From: a virus
IMG/VR virus record: IMGVR_UViG_3300035698_005189
Location: 34,095-98,094 of that record
Direction: 5' to 3' (one strand)
DNA length: 64,000 nt
Part shown: one piece after another, positions 23,151-30,953 of the stretch
How the letters are laid out: each line of letters opens with the position of its first letter
Position numbering within the stretch: position 1 is the first letter of the stretch
Notes under the pieces: generated by a model
Told to the model about the DNA's origin: nothing
The model's database searches: none
What the model saw: only the letters and a program-made list of their open reading frames with translations
Made by a program: the position numbers and the translations under genes

Positions 23151-24014
23151 CTACCTCGGGGGTGGTCCGGATCTGGTGGGGGTCACTGACTCTGTCGCTT
23201 CGAACCACGTTGGTCTCATCGATGGGCGGTTCGTGGTGAGCCATTCGGTCTGCTGCTTCGAGAAAGTTCGCTTTTGTCCACGTCGCTCACTGTCGAGGTT
23301 GGTCTCGTACCAGCCCGGACCCATGAGGGAGGCCAGGGGTCGCGCTTCCGATATCAGCACGACAGCCCCGCGTGAGGACCACACCAGGAGGCACTCCCGG
23401 AGGTCCTCGGCGTAGATGTTATTCGCGTAGCCGGTCGTGTCCCGGTAGCTGGGGTCGGCGAATACCACGAAGCCACTGCAGTCGGCTGGGATCGGGACGT
23501 CAATACCCGATGTATGGAAGGCGCGCACAGGCACCGACCACTTACGAAGCCGAGTGACCAGCTTCCGTGCTGTCGGGCCGTGGGCGTTGAACCCGCTCTC
23601 GGGCTGCCCGGCCCTGAACGACCTGGAGGCGCACAGGAGCCACCGGGCGGCTGCCTCCGTACGCAGGTCGAGGTCGGGCGAGGTCAGGTCGTCGTATCCG
23701 ATGGTGTTGAGGCGCAGCCAGAGGGGCTTTGGTTCCTCATCGCCCCAGGAGCGGATCAGGGTAGCGACCGCGTCGACTCCGCCGGCTGTGCCGAGGATGT
23801 CGTGGACTGCGCCCCAAGGGCCGGGGTCGCTCAGCCAGATCTCGTCGGCCCCGAGGCCGGACCGTAGGCCTGCGACGGCGAAGATGGGGTCGGCGTAGCT
23901 GCGCTTCCCGCCCATATACGAGATGGGCGGGTTGGCTTTGCCTCCGCCGTCGAGTCGCTCAGCCAGGGCGGCACTGCCGGCGCACATCTCAAACCATACG
24001 AGAGGGCGCTTCAT
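23151..24014 (-). CDS. D12-class (Dam-like) DNA N6-adenine methyltransferase
   Basis: The N-terminal SAM-binding motif is ISYMGGKRSYADPI, the 'PFiGGK' element of D12-class enzymes. The catalytic motif IV is FADPSYRDTTGY (DPSY, a variant of DPPY). A recognition domain lies between them. The family methylates N6 of adenine. The DPSY change keeps the Asp and Tyr needed for catalysis, so it may be active. The C-terminus ends in a short Pro-rich tail (TRSGPPPR). It lies 6 nt from the deoxyribosyltransferase-like gene and overlaps a second methyltransferase gene. Confidence 0.8.
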   Translation of the reverse strand: MKRPLVWFEMCAGSAALAERLDGGGKANPPISYMGGKRSYADPIFAVAGLRSGLGADEIWLSDPGPWGAVHDILGTAGGVDAVATLIRSWGDEEPKPLWLRLNTIGYDDLTSPDLDLRTEAAARWLLCASRSFRAGQPESGFNAHGPTARKLVTRLRKWSVPVRAFHTSGIDVPIPADCSGFVVFADPSYRDTTGYANNIYAEDLRECLLVWSSRGAVVLISEARPLASLMGPGWYETNLDSERRGQKRTFSKQQTEWLTTNRPSMRPTWFEATESVTPTRSGPPPR

Positions 24015-24883
24015 CGCTTCTTCCTGTGGGTCATGTCTACGACCGTGGGACGGGGCGGGGGACCGACGGGAGCCCCAGCACCAGGCTCAGCGAAGCGAGC
24101 CACGATGGACGAGTCGGCTACGGCAGATACGCGGGCGTTGGCACGATCGGCCCACCACGGGCGGATCTCGGAGCCCAGCACCGACATACCACAGCGACTG
24201 GCTCCCGCGAGTAGGGCACCCGTCCCGCTATGCGGGTCGATGCAGAGGGCCCCAGGCGTCCCGTACCGGGTCGCAACCCACTCCGCGAGCCAGACCGGCT
24301 TCTCCCCTGAGAGGCGGTCCTCACCGTCTGGGGCACCCGGGCAGCGCAGTCTGGCTGAGGGTGGCGCGGTGGGTCCCTCGAGGAAGTTGTGGCCCTCACG
24401 ATGCATCCCCATCCAGTTGAACTTGGACTTCGCCCCGTCACGCCTGACCACGATGGCGATCTGCACACCTGACAGGGGGCGGGCCCGGCGGAGGGTTGGG
24501 GCTGGGTTGGTGACGTGCCACGCCAGGAAGTAGGCGTCGGTCGTACGGGGGTCGGCCTTGGCTACGGCGATAATCTGGGAGAACTGGACGTCGGAGCACC
24601 AGATCACGGCATGGCCTCCCGGCGTCAGGACGCGCAGCCACTCGTTGAGGTGAGGCCGGAAGTCGTACGGGGCTACGTCGTAGCACCCTCCGCCCATTAC
24701 GGCCTTCCCGCCGTGAGTCGACTTCGCCTTCGCTGAGGCTGTGTTGGAGCCGAAGGCATCGATGACCAAGGCGGACGTGTCGAGGTTGTAGGGGACGTCC
24801 ACGCTCACGAGATGGACCGAGCCATCGTCGAGGGTCGGGTACAGCACCTCGAGTGCATCACCAGCCAGGATTCGACGACTCAT
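24011..24883 (-). CDS. Site-specific DNA methyltransferase (N4/N6 amino type, beta class)
   Basis: The order of motifs is that of beta-class enzymes: RILAGDALEVLYPTLDDGSV, motif IV VDVPYNLD (a DPPY variant), later SGEKPVWLAEWV (the 'h.KP..L.e..' motif) and IDPHSGTGALLAGASRCG (SAM motif, FxGxG variant) near residue 215. It would transfer a methyl group to an exocyclic amino group of adenine or cytosine. The substitution of DPPY by DVPY is unusual, so activity is uncertain. The end is Pro-rich. It is coupled to the Dam-like gene by ATGA. Confidence 0.8.
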   Translation of the reverse strand: MSRRILAGDALEVLYPTLDDGSVHLVSVDVPYNLDTSALVIDAFGSNTASAKAKSTHGGKAVMGGGCYDVAPYDFRPHLNEWLRVLTPGGHAVIWCSDVQFSQIIAVAKADPRTTDAYFLAWHVTNPAPTLRRARPLSGVQIAIVVRRDGAKSKFNWMGMHREGHNFLEGPTAPPSARLRCPGAPDGEDRLSGEKPVWLAEWVATRYGTPGALCIDPHSGTGALLAGASRCGMSVLGSEIRPWWADRANARVSAVADSSIVARFAEPGAGAPVGPPPRPTVVDMTHRKKR

Positions 24884-25110
24884 GCTGGACTCCCGAAGCG
24901 GGCGGCGGTGCAGGCCTTGGCCGCCAGCTCGACGGTGACGACGTCGGCAGGAGACCCTTCGCGCTTGGCGACACGGGCCTGGGCGGCCAAGACTCTACGG
25001 ACTCGCCAGGGCAGTGAGGCGGCTGCCTCACCGACAAGGTCGTCGGCGTGGGACTCTGACGGTAGGGCCCTCAACGCGACACAGACAGGGCAGGTACACT
25101 GGGGGCTCAT
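24880..25110 (-). CDS. Small protein with CxCPxC motif (76 aa)
   Basis: Starts MSPQCTCPVCVALRALPSES, a compact Cys cluster, then helices rich in Ala and Arg. No family recognised; it overlaps both neighbours and may accompany the methyltransferases. Confidence 0.6.
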   Translation of the reverse strand: MSPQCTCPVCVALRALPSESHADDLVGEAAASLPWRVRRVLAAQARVAKREGSPADVVTVELAAKACTAARFGSPA

Positions 25111-25802
25111 TTTTCCTCCACGGCGACAGCGGTCGCCACGGTAACGGGGGCTGCGACGGCTCGCTTGGCGGCAATCTGGCGGGCGAGGGCTGTGTACTCG
25201 GCCTCCTCGAGAAGGTCGGGGACGGCGGGGCCCAGGGACCCTGTACCTGTCGCGGTTGCCGCCGCAGGTGCTGCCGCCTGCGCGGCGGTAGCGGCGGCTG
25301 CGGTGGCATCCGAGATCCGCTGTCGCTTGTCCGACCGATGCTTGTCCAGCCGGATCATAGCCGAAGCCATGCCCTCGAAGGTATTCGCCCCGACGGCGTC
25401 TTCGCCGGTCATCCTCTTCAGGCCCTCAGCCCAAATCGTATTCAGCTTGTCCAGCTCATCCAGCTCACGACCGACCGCGTCGCTGGCGGCGTAGGCGAGG
25501 ACGCGCCCCTGGATGTGCCTCCAGTGCGCTGCCCGGCGGTCAGGCCATCCGTCCCGGGTCGCCCTCTCAGCCGTACGGGGCAGGCTGATGACGTCCTTAG
25601 CTAATGCCGACTCGGGCCCGTCGATGCGGGTGGACTCCCACGCCTGCCGGATCGTTATGTCCGGGTCCTGCATGTAGGCCAAGAAGACAGCCATCACGGC
25701 TCGCTGTCCTGGCTTGCCTCCCCGCATGTCGATGACCGCGACCCCGCGCTCGAGTACTGTACGCGGGGGTGGGGGCGGGGGCGGGGTATGTCGCCGCCCC
25801 AC
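25107..25802 (-). CDS. Hypothetical helical protein with polyproline N-terminus (231 aa)
   Basis: The GTG at 25802 is used because GGAGG lies 4 nt upstream, overlapping the stop of the RuvC-like gene. It starts MGRRHTPPPPPPPRTVLERG. The body is helical (AVMAVFLAYMQDPDITIRQA, LDKHRSDKRQRISDATAAAA) with an Ala/Thr-rich linker near residue 175. It superficially resembles small terminase-like proteins but has no firm match. Confidence 0.6.
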   Translation of the reverse strand: MGRRHTPPPPPPPRTVLERGVAVIDMRGGKPGQRAVMAVFLAYMQDPDITIRQAWESTRIDGPESALAKDVISLPRTAERATRDGWPDRRAAHWRHIQGRVLAYAASDAVGRELDELDKLNTIWAEGLKRMTGEDAVGANTFEGMASAMIRLDKHRSDKRQRISDATAAAATAAQAAAPAAATATGTGSLGPAVPDLLEEAEYTALARQIAAKRAVAAPVTVATAVAVEEK

Positions 25803-25803
25803 G

Positions 25804-26493
25804 CTACCTCCGGACCGGGGGCGGGGGTGCGCGGTGTCGCTTGGGTCCGGTGAGCCACTCACGACCGAGGACGTTGATGGGGTTGCCCTTGGTGACTCGG
25901 TTGAACACCTGGCGCTGCTTCTCGCGGAGGTCGGTGAGGCGGAGGGTCCCGGCCCTGAGCTTGGCTTCGTCTATGACGACGGCCGCCACAGCCACGGCAT
26001 CGCAGAGGTCCTCTGCGACCGAGGGGTGGAGGTCAGCCAGGAGTGTCCGATCTGGGAAGTAGCGCACGGTCGCCTCCCGCATGTCGGGCTTGTCCGCGTT
26101 GGCGTTGTCGGCGACGTACATCTTGACTGATGAGGGGTCGATCGTCCTGAAGGGCCTGGAGGCCTTGTGGAGTGCCAGGCGACCGGCTCCGCCAATCTCA
26201 CCAGACTCGTGACCACGACCCGAGCCGAAGGAGTAGCCCTCCAGCCCGTAGAAGTCGGCCTCGGCGGCGGGGACCGCCACAGCCAGCCACGTCTCCACAC
26301 CCAGCAGTCGGTCCACGCCCCACTGCTCCTTGTCCTTTGTCGTACGCAGGAGGCGAGTTACCCTCCCGCCTCCCTTCTTCACAGCCGCCTGCGTCAGCGA
26401 GTAGGCCCACCAGTCAACCAGTAGGCCTGTGTGATAGTCCACGACAGCGATGGCTCCGTGGTTGGGGGATACGTCGAGTCCAGCTACCCTCAT
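25804..26493 (-). CDS. RuvC-like Holliday-junction resolvase
   Basis: Residue 7 is the first catalytic Asp in VAGLDVSPNHGAIAVVD. The second acidic strand is FYGLEGYSFGSGRGHESGEI, and the C-terminal Asp lies in SVAEDLCDAVAVAAVVID, together giving the D-E-D/E RNase-H layout of phage RuvC-like nucleases. It would resolve branched DNA before packaging. It sits next to SbcC/SbcD and RecA genes. The C-terminus ends in a polyproline tag (APPPPVRR). Confidence 0.75.
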   Translation of the reverse strand: MRVAGLDVSPNHGAIAVVDYHTGLLVDWWAYSLTQAAVKKGGGRVTRLLRTTKDKEQWGVDRLLGVETWLAVAVPAAEADFYGLEGYSFGSGRGHESGEIGGAGRLALHKASRPFRTIDPSSVKMYVADNANADKPDMREATVRYFPDRTLLADLHPSVAEDLCDAVAVAAVVIDEAKLRAGTLRLTDLREKQRQVFNRVTKGNPINVLGREWLTGPKRHRAPPPPVRR

Positions 26494-28355
26494 GAGACAG
26501 TCTCCTCGACGACGGTAGAGTCGTCTTCTCCACGGGTCACTCTCACCGACCTGGGCATGGAGGCCGACAGTCGGGGGTCATGGTCTACGACAACGACGTC
26601 GGCCACACCGACCGCTGCGATAGCAGCGGCTACGGAGGACTTACCGGCCTCATCGAGCCCGGAGAATACTTCCTCGTCAAGGACAAGAAGCGAAAGGGGC
26701 GACGCCCCGAGGGCTGAGAAGGCCCCGGCCACGGCCAGGTCGGCAGCCAGGTTGACCCGCCGCCGCTCGCCGCCGGACAGCGCCATGAGGGCGCACTCTT
26801 CCGGCTTCCCGCTCCTGAGATCAGTGACCACAGTCCGGATCTCGTCTTTCTGGGCTCCGCGTGCGGTCTTGCGGGTGGCGGGGAATGCGATCTCGAAGGC
26901 CCCATCGGACAGGGCGACGAGCCATCGGTTGGCGTCCGTAGCGATGGCCGACAAGGCGGCCTCGGACAGGTGAGCCCTGACGCCCTTAGGGCCCAAGGCA
27001 GCTTCCCATCCGGCGGCAGTGTCGCGTGCGCGTCTGGCCTGGCTGGCGGCGTAGGCGACCTGAACCAGGAGGCGCTCATCTCCGCGCAGCTTGGCCTCGG
27101 CGTCGCTAACCAGGCCGGTGTACGGGTTCTCGGCTACCTCGGCGTCAGCCAGGGTCCTGCGGGCTGTCGTCAGGGCGGCGTCGGCCAGGGCGACGGTGGA
27201 GGCTTCCGGGCGGGAGAGGGCCCGCAGCTGGGTGCTGTGGGCGACTGTCTCAACGCGCAGCCACTCGAGCGCGGAGTCCCGGGTGGCGACTGCGTCGGTG
27301 TGATAGGCCTTCAGGGCAAGGCACGCTTCGGCCTGGGTCGCCTGGGCGGTGCGCTCGGTGGCGAGTTCGGTAGCCAGGTGGCCATCGGCCCGGACCGACT
27401 CACCGCAGGTCGGGCACGGGTCCCCGACCTTGACGGCAGCCAGCTTCGCCACGGCAGCGACGTGGGCCCGGGAGGTGGCGGCTGCGATCCCGTGAGCCCG
27501 GGAGGCTTCGTTAACTGCGTCGTCGTAGGGTTGCCGGTTCAGTGACGGGGCCTCGGCCTCCTTGGCGAGAATCGCCGCAGCCAGGGTCTTGCCGGCTGCG
27601 TCGGTCGCGTGGGCAGCTGCCAGGACAGCCTCGCAGGCAAGGACAGCAGAGAGGGCTTCGGCTACCCTGGTGTCCCGTCCCTCGGCCCACGAATCGGCTC
27701 TGGCACGGATGGCGTTGACATCGGACGCCTCCACGCGGGCCCGTACGCCTCTCTCGCGCTCACCCAGGATGGCTGCCTGGCCTTCGTGCGACTTGCGGGC
27801 CTTGGAAGCTGCAGCCCGGTAGGGCTCCAGGCGCTCGGCCCCGCTGACGGCATCCACGATCTCGCGCTTCTTGGCGTCGGTCGCCTCAGCAAACGACCAC
27901 GGATCTCCCTGACCACGGAGGACGGTCCTGCAGAAGACTTCGTGTGTCCCGATCATGGCGATAAGCCCAGCCTCACCACCAGGCATCGGCTCCCATGTCT
28001 TGCCGTCCTGAGAGGCCTCGTAGATCGCTTCCTCGGCCTTCCGACCACGGCCCCGGGTCCTGGTCACCTGCAGCAACCAGTCGCCGTCGCGCATGATGAC
28101 TGCGACACAGCAAGACTTGGACCCACGACGAATCACGGAGGCACCCGACGCGCAGGACGTACCAGACCCCATCCGCTCAGGCGCTGCCTTGCCGTAAAGG
28201 CACCAGGCGAGGGCCTTGCTCGCCATCGTTGACTTGCCGGCCCCGTTCGGGCCTGTGACGGCCACCGGACCACGACCCCCGAGGGTCAGGGTCTGCGTAC
28301 CGGCTACAGGTCCGAAGTCGGTAACCTCTACGCTTTCCAGGGTCAGTCGCTTCAT
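26490..28355 (-). CDS. SbcC/Rad50-like (T4 gp46-like) recombination ATPase
   Basis: Start set at the ATG at 28355 in an ATGA junction with the SbcD gene. The Walker A is GPNGAGKST (35-43); a CxxC zinc hook (PCPTCGESV) lies in the middle of two long coiled coils; the ABC signature LSGGERRRVN begins near residue 526; Walker B is LLVLDEEVFSGLDE (Asp560) and the H-loop is VVVDHDP. At 621 aa it is a short Rad50, as in phages. With the SbcD-like nuclease next door it would resect DNA ends for recombination-dependent replication. Confidence 0.9.
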   Translation of the reverse strand: MKRLTLESVEVTDFGPVAGTQTLTLGGRGPVAVTGPNGAGKSTMASKALAWCLYGKAAPERMGSGTSCASGASVIRRGSKSCCVAVIMRDGDWLLQVTRTRGRGRKAEEAIYEASQDGKTWEPMPGGEAGLIAMIGTHEVFCRTVLRGQGDPWSFAEATDAKKREIVDAVSGAERLEPYRAAASKARKSHEGQAAILGERERGVRARVEASDVNAIRARADSWAEGRDTRVAEALSAVLACEAVLAAAHATDAAGKTLAAAILAKEAEAPSLNRQPYDDAVNEASRAHGIAAATSRAHVAAVAKLAAVKVGDPCPTCGESVRADGHLATELATERTAQATQAEACLALKAYHTDAVATRDSALEWLRVETVAHSTQLRALSRPEASTVALADAALTTARRTLADAEVAENPYTGLVSDAEAKLRGDERLLVQVAYAASQARRARDTAAGWEAALGPKGVRAHLSEAALSAIATDANRWLVALSDGAFEIAFPATRKTARGAQKDEIRTVVTDLRSGKPEECALMALSGGERRRVNLAADLAVAGAFSALGASPLSLLVLDEEVFSGLDEAGKSSVAAAIAAVGVADVVVVDHDPRLSASMPRSVRVTRGEDDSTVVEETVS

Positions 28356-29350
28356 GGTCCGGCCTCCGTCATCCCGAGTTCGTCTGCGGCGTAGGCGAGC
28401 ATGTCTGCCGGGTCGACCTGCAGCGGGTCGGGGCCGTGGGTCCTGAGCACCCATCGGATGGCAGCCTCTTCGGGGGTGTCGCCGCGCTCGACGACGCCCC
28501 GGCTGGAGCCGGTGGCGGCTGCGGTGAGGATTGGGACCCCAGCCAGGCCGGCATCGGCTATGGTCTTCGCGTGGACGTCGGCCTCCTTCCGGGTGGCCGT
28601 GGTCACTACCCTGACCTTGTCGCCCTCGCGCACCCAGTCTGGTCGCACGGGGGCTCCGTCATCCGGGTTCCATCGGATCGTGCAGTGCCTTGGGGCTCCG
28701 ATATCACCGAAGGCGACACGGCTGGGGGCGGACCCGAGGGCGGTGTCCGGCGTCACGACCAGGAACCCCTTGGTGTGGCCCTCTTCGGCAAAGGTCCGCT
28801 CGTAGGGTGAGCCGCAGTAGACGACGCGACCGACATTCTGGGGGGCGTGGTAGTGGCCAGCGATAACAACGCCCTTGGGGACGACGTCGCCCGTAGTGTC
28901 CCGCCGAGCCGAGTTCTGGTAGGCACCCCTGAAGGCTGCGTGGGTCCAGGTCAGCGGGTGAGGTGAGAGGGGTAGGGAGTCGCGGGCGGCAGCGAAGCCG
29001 CCAGCACCGGGCCACGGAACCATCGCCCCGACCTCCGTCTCTACGGGCGCGGTTACGACCGTGACTCTGGGACCGGAGAGCAAGGTCAGCGGGGTACCCC
29101 CGCAGGGAGCGATGTCGTGGTTCCCGGTCACGAGCCAGACGTGCCCAGGCCAGTCCCGCAGGCACTCGACAAGGGCGAAGACCGTGGGAACGTGCAGGGT
29201 GTCGGCCTGGTCGAAGATGTCGCCGCAGACCACGAGGTCGGCCCCGTCGAATGTCTGGGCGTGGGCCCGCATGACGCGGAAGGCCTCGACGACCCAGCCG
29301 ATAGTCATCGGGGTGACGTGAAGGTCGGCTGTGCCGAATACGTGGCGCAT
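28352..29350 (-). CDS. SbcD/Mre11-like (T4 gp47-like) metallophosphoesterase
   Basis: Start set at the ATG at 29350 (MRHVFGTADLHV). Phosphoesterase motifs are in order: ADLH (Asp9, His11), GDIFD (Asp44), GNHD (86-89) and later AGHYH. These bind two metal ions. The C-terminal part (about 200-332) is a capping/accessory region. It forms a complex with the Rad50-like protein encoded immediately downstream. Confidence 0.9.
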   Translation of the reverse strand: MRHVFGTADLHVTPMTIGWVVEAFRVMRAHAQTFDGADLVVCGDIFDQADTLHVPTVFALVECLRDWPGHVWLVTGNHDIAPCGGTPLTLLSGPRVTVVTAPVETEVGAMVPWPGAGGFAAARDSLPLSPHPLTWTHAAFRGAYQNSARRDTTGDVVPKGVVIAGHYHAPQNVGRVVYCGSPYERTFAEEGHTKGFLVVTPDTALGSAPSRVAFGDIGAPRHCTIRWNPDDGAPVRPDWVREGDKVRVVTTATRKEADVHAKTIADAGLAGVPILTAAATGSSRGVVERGDTPEEAAIRWVLRTHGPDPLQVDPADMLAYAADELGMTEAGP

Positions 29351-29352
29351 AG

Positions 29353-30798
29353 TCACCTCGCCTCGAGGTAGAGGCCCCGGAGGGTCAGCCACAGCCGGGG
29401 GTCCTCAGACATGAGATTCGAGAGGGCGGTCCAGCCTCGGAATGACCGATTCGCTGCGCCCAGGATGGAGGGGTCTGTGAAGCTCGACCAGCCACCGCCG
29501 ACCCGGATGATTCCGCGCATCTTGAGGTCTTCGTATACAGCCCAGGCGTTGTCGGCACCACGACCGAAGATCAGGCCATACTTTTCGGTATGGAATGGCG
29601 ACTCGACCTTGTTCTTGGGAATCCTGATACGGACGATCTGCCCCATAGGTACGGGGTGGCTATCCTTGGCCGAGCCGGGAGGCAGGACTTCGCCGATCTT
29701 GTCAACCTCGATCCGGACGGTCGAGTGATACTTGATGCCGCCTCCGCCGTAGGTCTCGGACGAAGGCCCGTAGGTGTTGCGGCCCATCTTGATCGTCTCA
29801 TAGCGCTGGTTGACGAGCACAAAGGCGATAGCCTCATCATCGATCAGCTGGATGAGGCGTCGCAGGTTGGATCGGATGACCTTGGCAGCGGCTGCCGGGT
29901 GGACGTCGCGCGCCGAGCCCTCCAGCTCCTTCTCCGTGGGGGTGCCAGCGACAGAGTCCCAGGTGATGACCACCGGACGGTCGGCGGCTACAGCGAGTTC
30001 ATTCTCCCGCCCAGAGTTCCAATCCGACAGCGCGTCGGCCTTGTCTGCGGCGGTGTCGCCATACAGGATGACGGGGCGCAGCATCTCCCGGGTCAGGTTG
30101 TCCCTGATCCCGGATACCTGCATCCCTTCGTTTCGCTGAAACTGGACAAGGGCGGCAGACTGCTCACGACTCCACTTGGCGAAGGTGAACGAGGCGACCG
30201 TCTTGGGCTTGCCCTTGGGGTCGGCCGGGGGCTCGATGATCTTGTGTATGTAGGTCTGGGGCTTGCCTGGCTTGAGGCCTGCCCTCGCCATGGCAGCGAT
30301 CCAGGCGCGACAGTTGAGGTCGGCCAGCTGACGGGCCAGGACCTCGACCTCGTCAAACATCGACTCGACGGTGCGACCACCGACCCAGATCATCGAGTGA
30401 TCGAGGATGCCAAGGGTCCTCATGTAGGGGCGGGAGCGACCACGCTCACAGTCGGCCAGGACCGCCAGACCGCCGTCGGCCTGACACTGAGCCATAATCT
30501 GGTCGGCCATCGTGGACTTGCCTGCCCCGAACCAGCCAGAGATCTCGGTCACACGACCGAGGGGGATACCGGGGACCCCGAGAGCCCGGTCCAGTGCGAT
30601 GTTCCGGGTACCGACGAACCCACGCGGAGAGCCCAGGGTCTCGGACATATCCAGAGTTGTCGCCTGGTCCTCACCAAAGGCCTCCCGGAGGCTGGCAGCG
30701 ATGGACCTTGCCAGGGGGTCTACCCGCCGCTTGGGGGCAGCTGGTCGTGCTGCCTTAGATGGGCGCGGCGGGGCTGGCGGGGGTGGCGGTCGGGTCAA
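29353..30798 (-). CDS. RecA/UvsX-like recombinase with an internal insertion (481 aa)
   Basis: A TTG start at 30798 (overlapping an upstream stop, TTGA) gives a polyproline N-terminus (MTRPPPPPAPPRPSKAARPA). The Walker A is SGWFGAGKST (88-96) and Walker B is VVITWDSVAG (Asp281), followed by AFVLVNQRYETIKMG and a Gly-rich loop (ETYGGGGIKYHSTVR) as in RecA L2. The Walker A-to-B distance is about 187 residues against about 72 in E. coli RecA, so an insertion of about 110 residues, rich in Lys and Arg, is present. It would catalyse strand exchange with the SSB and SbcCD neighbours. Confidence 0.85.
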   Translation of the reverse strand: MTRPPPPPAPPRPSKAARPAAPKRRVDPLARSIAASLREAFGEDQATTLDMSETLGSPRGFVGTRNIALDRALGVPGIPLGRVTEISGWFGAGKSTMADQIMAQCQADGGLAVLADCERGRSRPYMRTLGILDHSMIWVGGRTVESMFDEVEVLARQLADLNCRAWIAAMARAGLKPGKPQTYIHKIIEPPADPKGKPKTVASFTFAKWSREQSAALVQFQRNEGMQVSGIRDNLTREMLRPVILYGDTAADKADALSDWNSGRENELAVAADRPVVITWDSVAGTPTEKELEGSARDVHPAAAAKVIRSNLRRLIQLIDDEAIAFVLVNQRYETIKMGRNTYGPSSETYGGGGIKYHSTVRIEVDKIGEVLPPGSAKDSHPVPMGQIVRIRIPKNKVESPFHTEKYGLIFGRGADNAWAVYEDLKMRGIIRVGGGWSSFTDPSILGAANRSFRGWTALSNLMSEDPRLWLTLRGLYLEAR

Positions 30799-30953
30799 GC
30801 ATCACCTCTGATCTCTGCGATAAGGACCTCACGCTCGGCTTCCGTGAGGGCTGGAGGTCCTGGCCTCTCTGGCGACACGGCCTGGCAGGCGGTGGCCTCC
30901 GGACAGGGCCCGCAGGCTCTGTCGTCGGGCCACCACCTACCGAAGCACCTCAG
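30795..30953 (-). CDS. Small Cys-rich ORF between SSB and RecA genes, start unclear
   Basis: A coding-like frame reads RCFGRWWPDDRACGPCPEAT then ACQ and ends EREVLIAEIRGDA at a TGA that overlaps the TTG start of the RecA-like gene. The Cys spacing (RACGPCPEATAC) suggests a metal site. No ATG, GTG or TTG lies in frame; CTG at 30953 is the first possible start. Either a rare start or a frame break is needed, so this is tentative. Confidence 0.4.
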   Translation of the reverse strand: MRCFGRWWPDDRACGPCPEATACQAVSPERPGPPALTEAEREVLIAEIRGDA

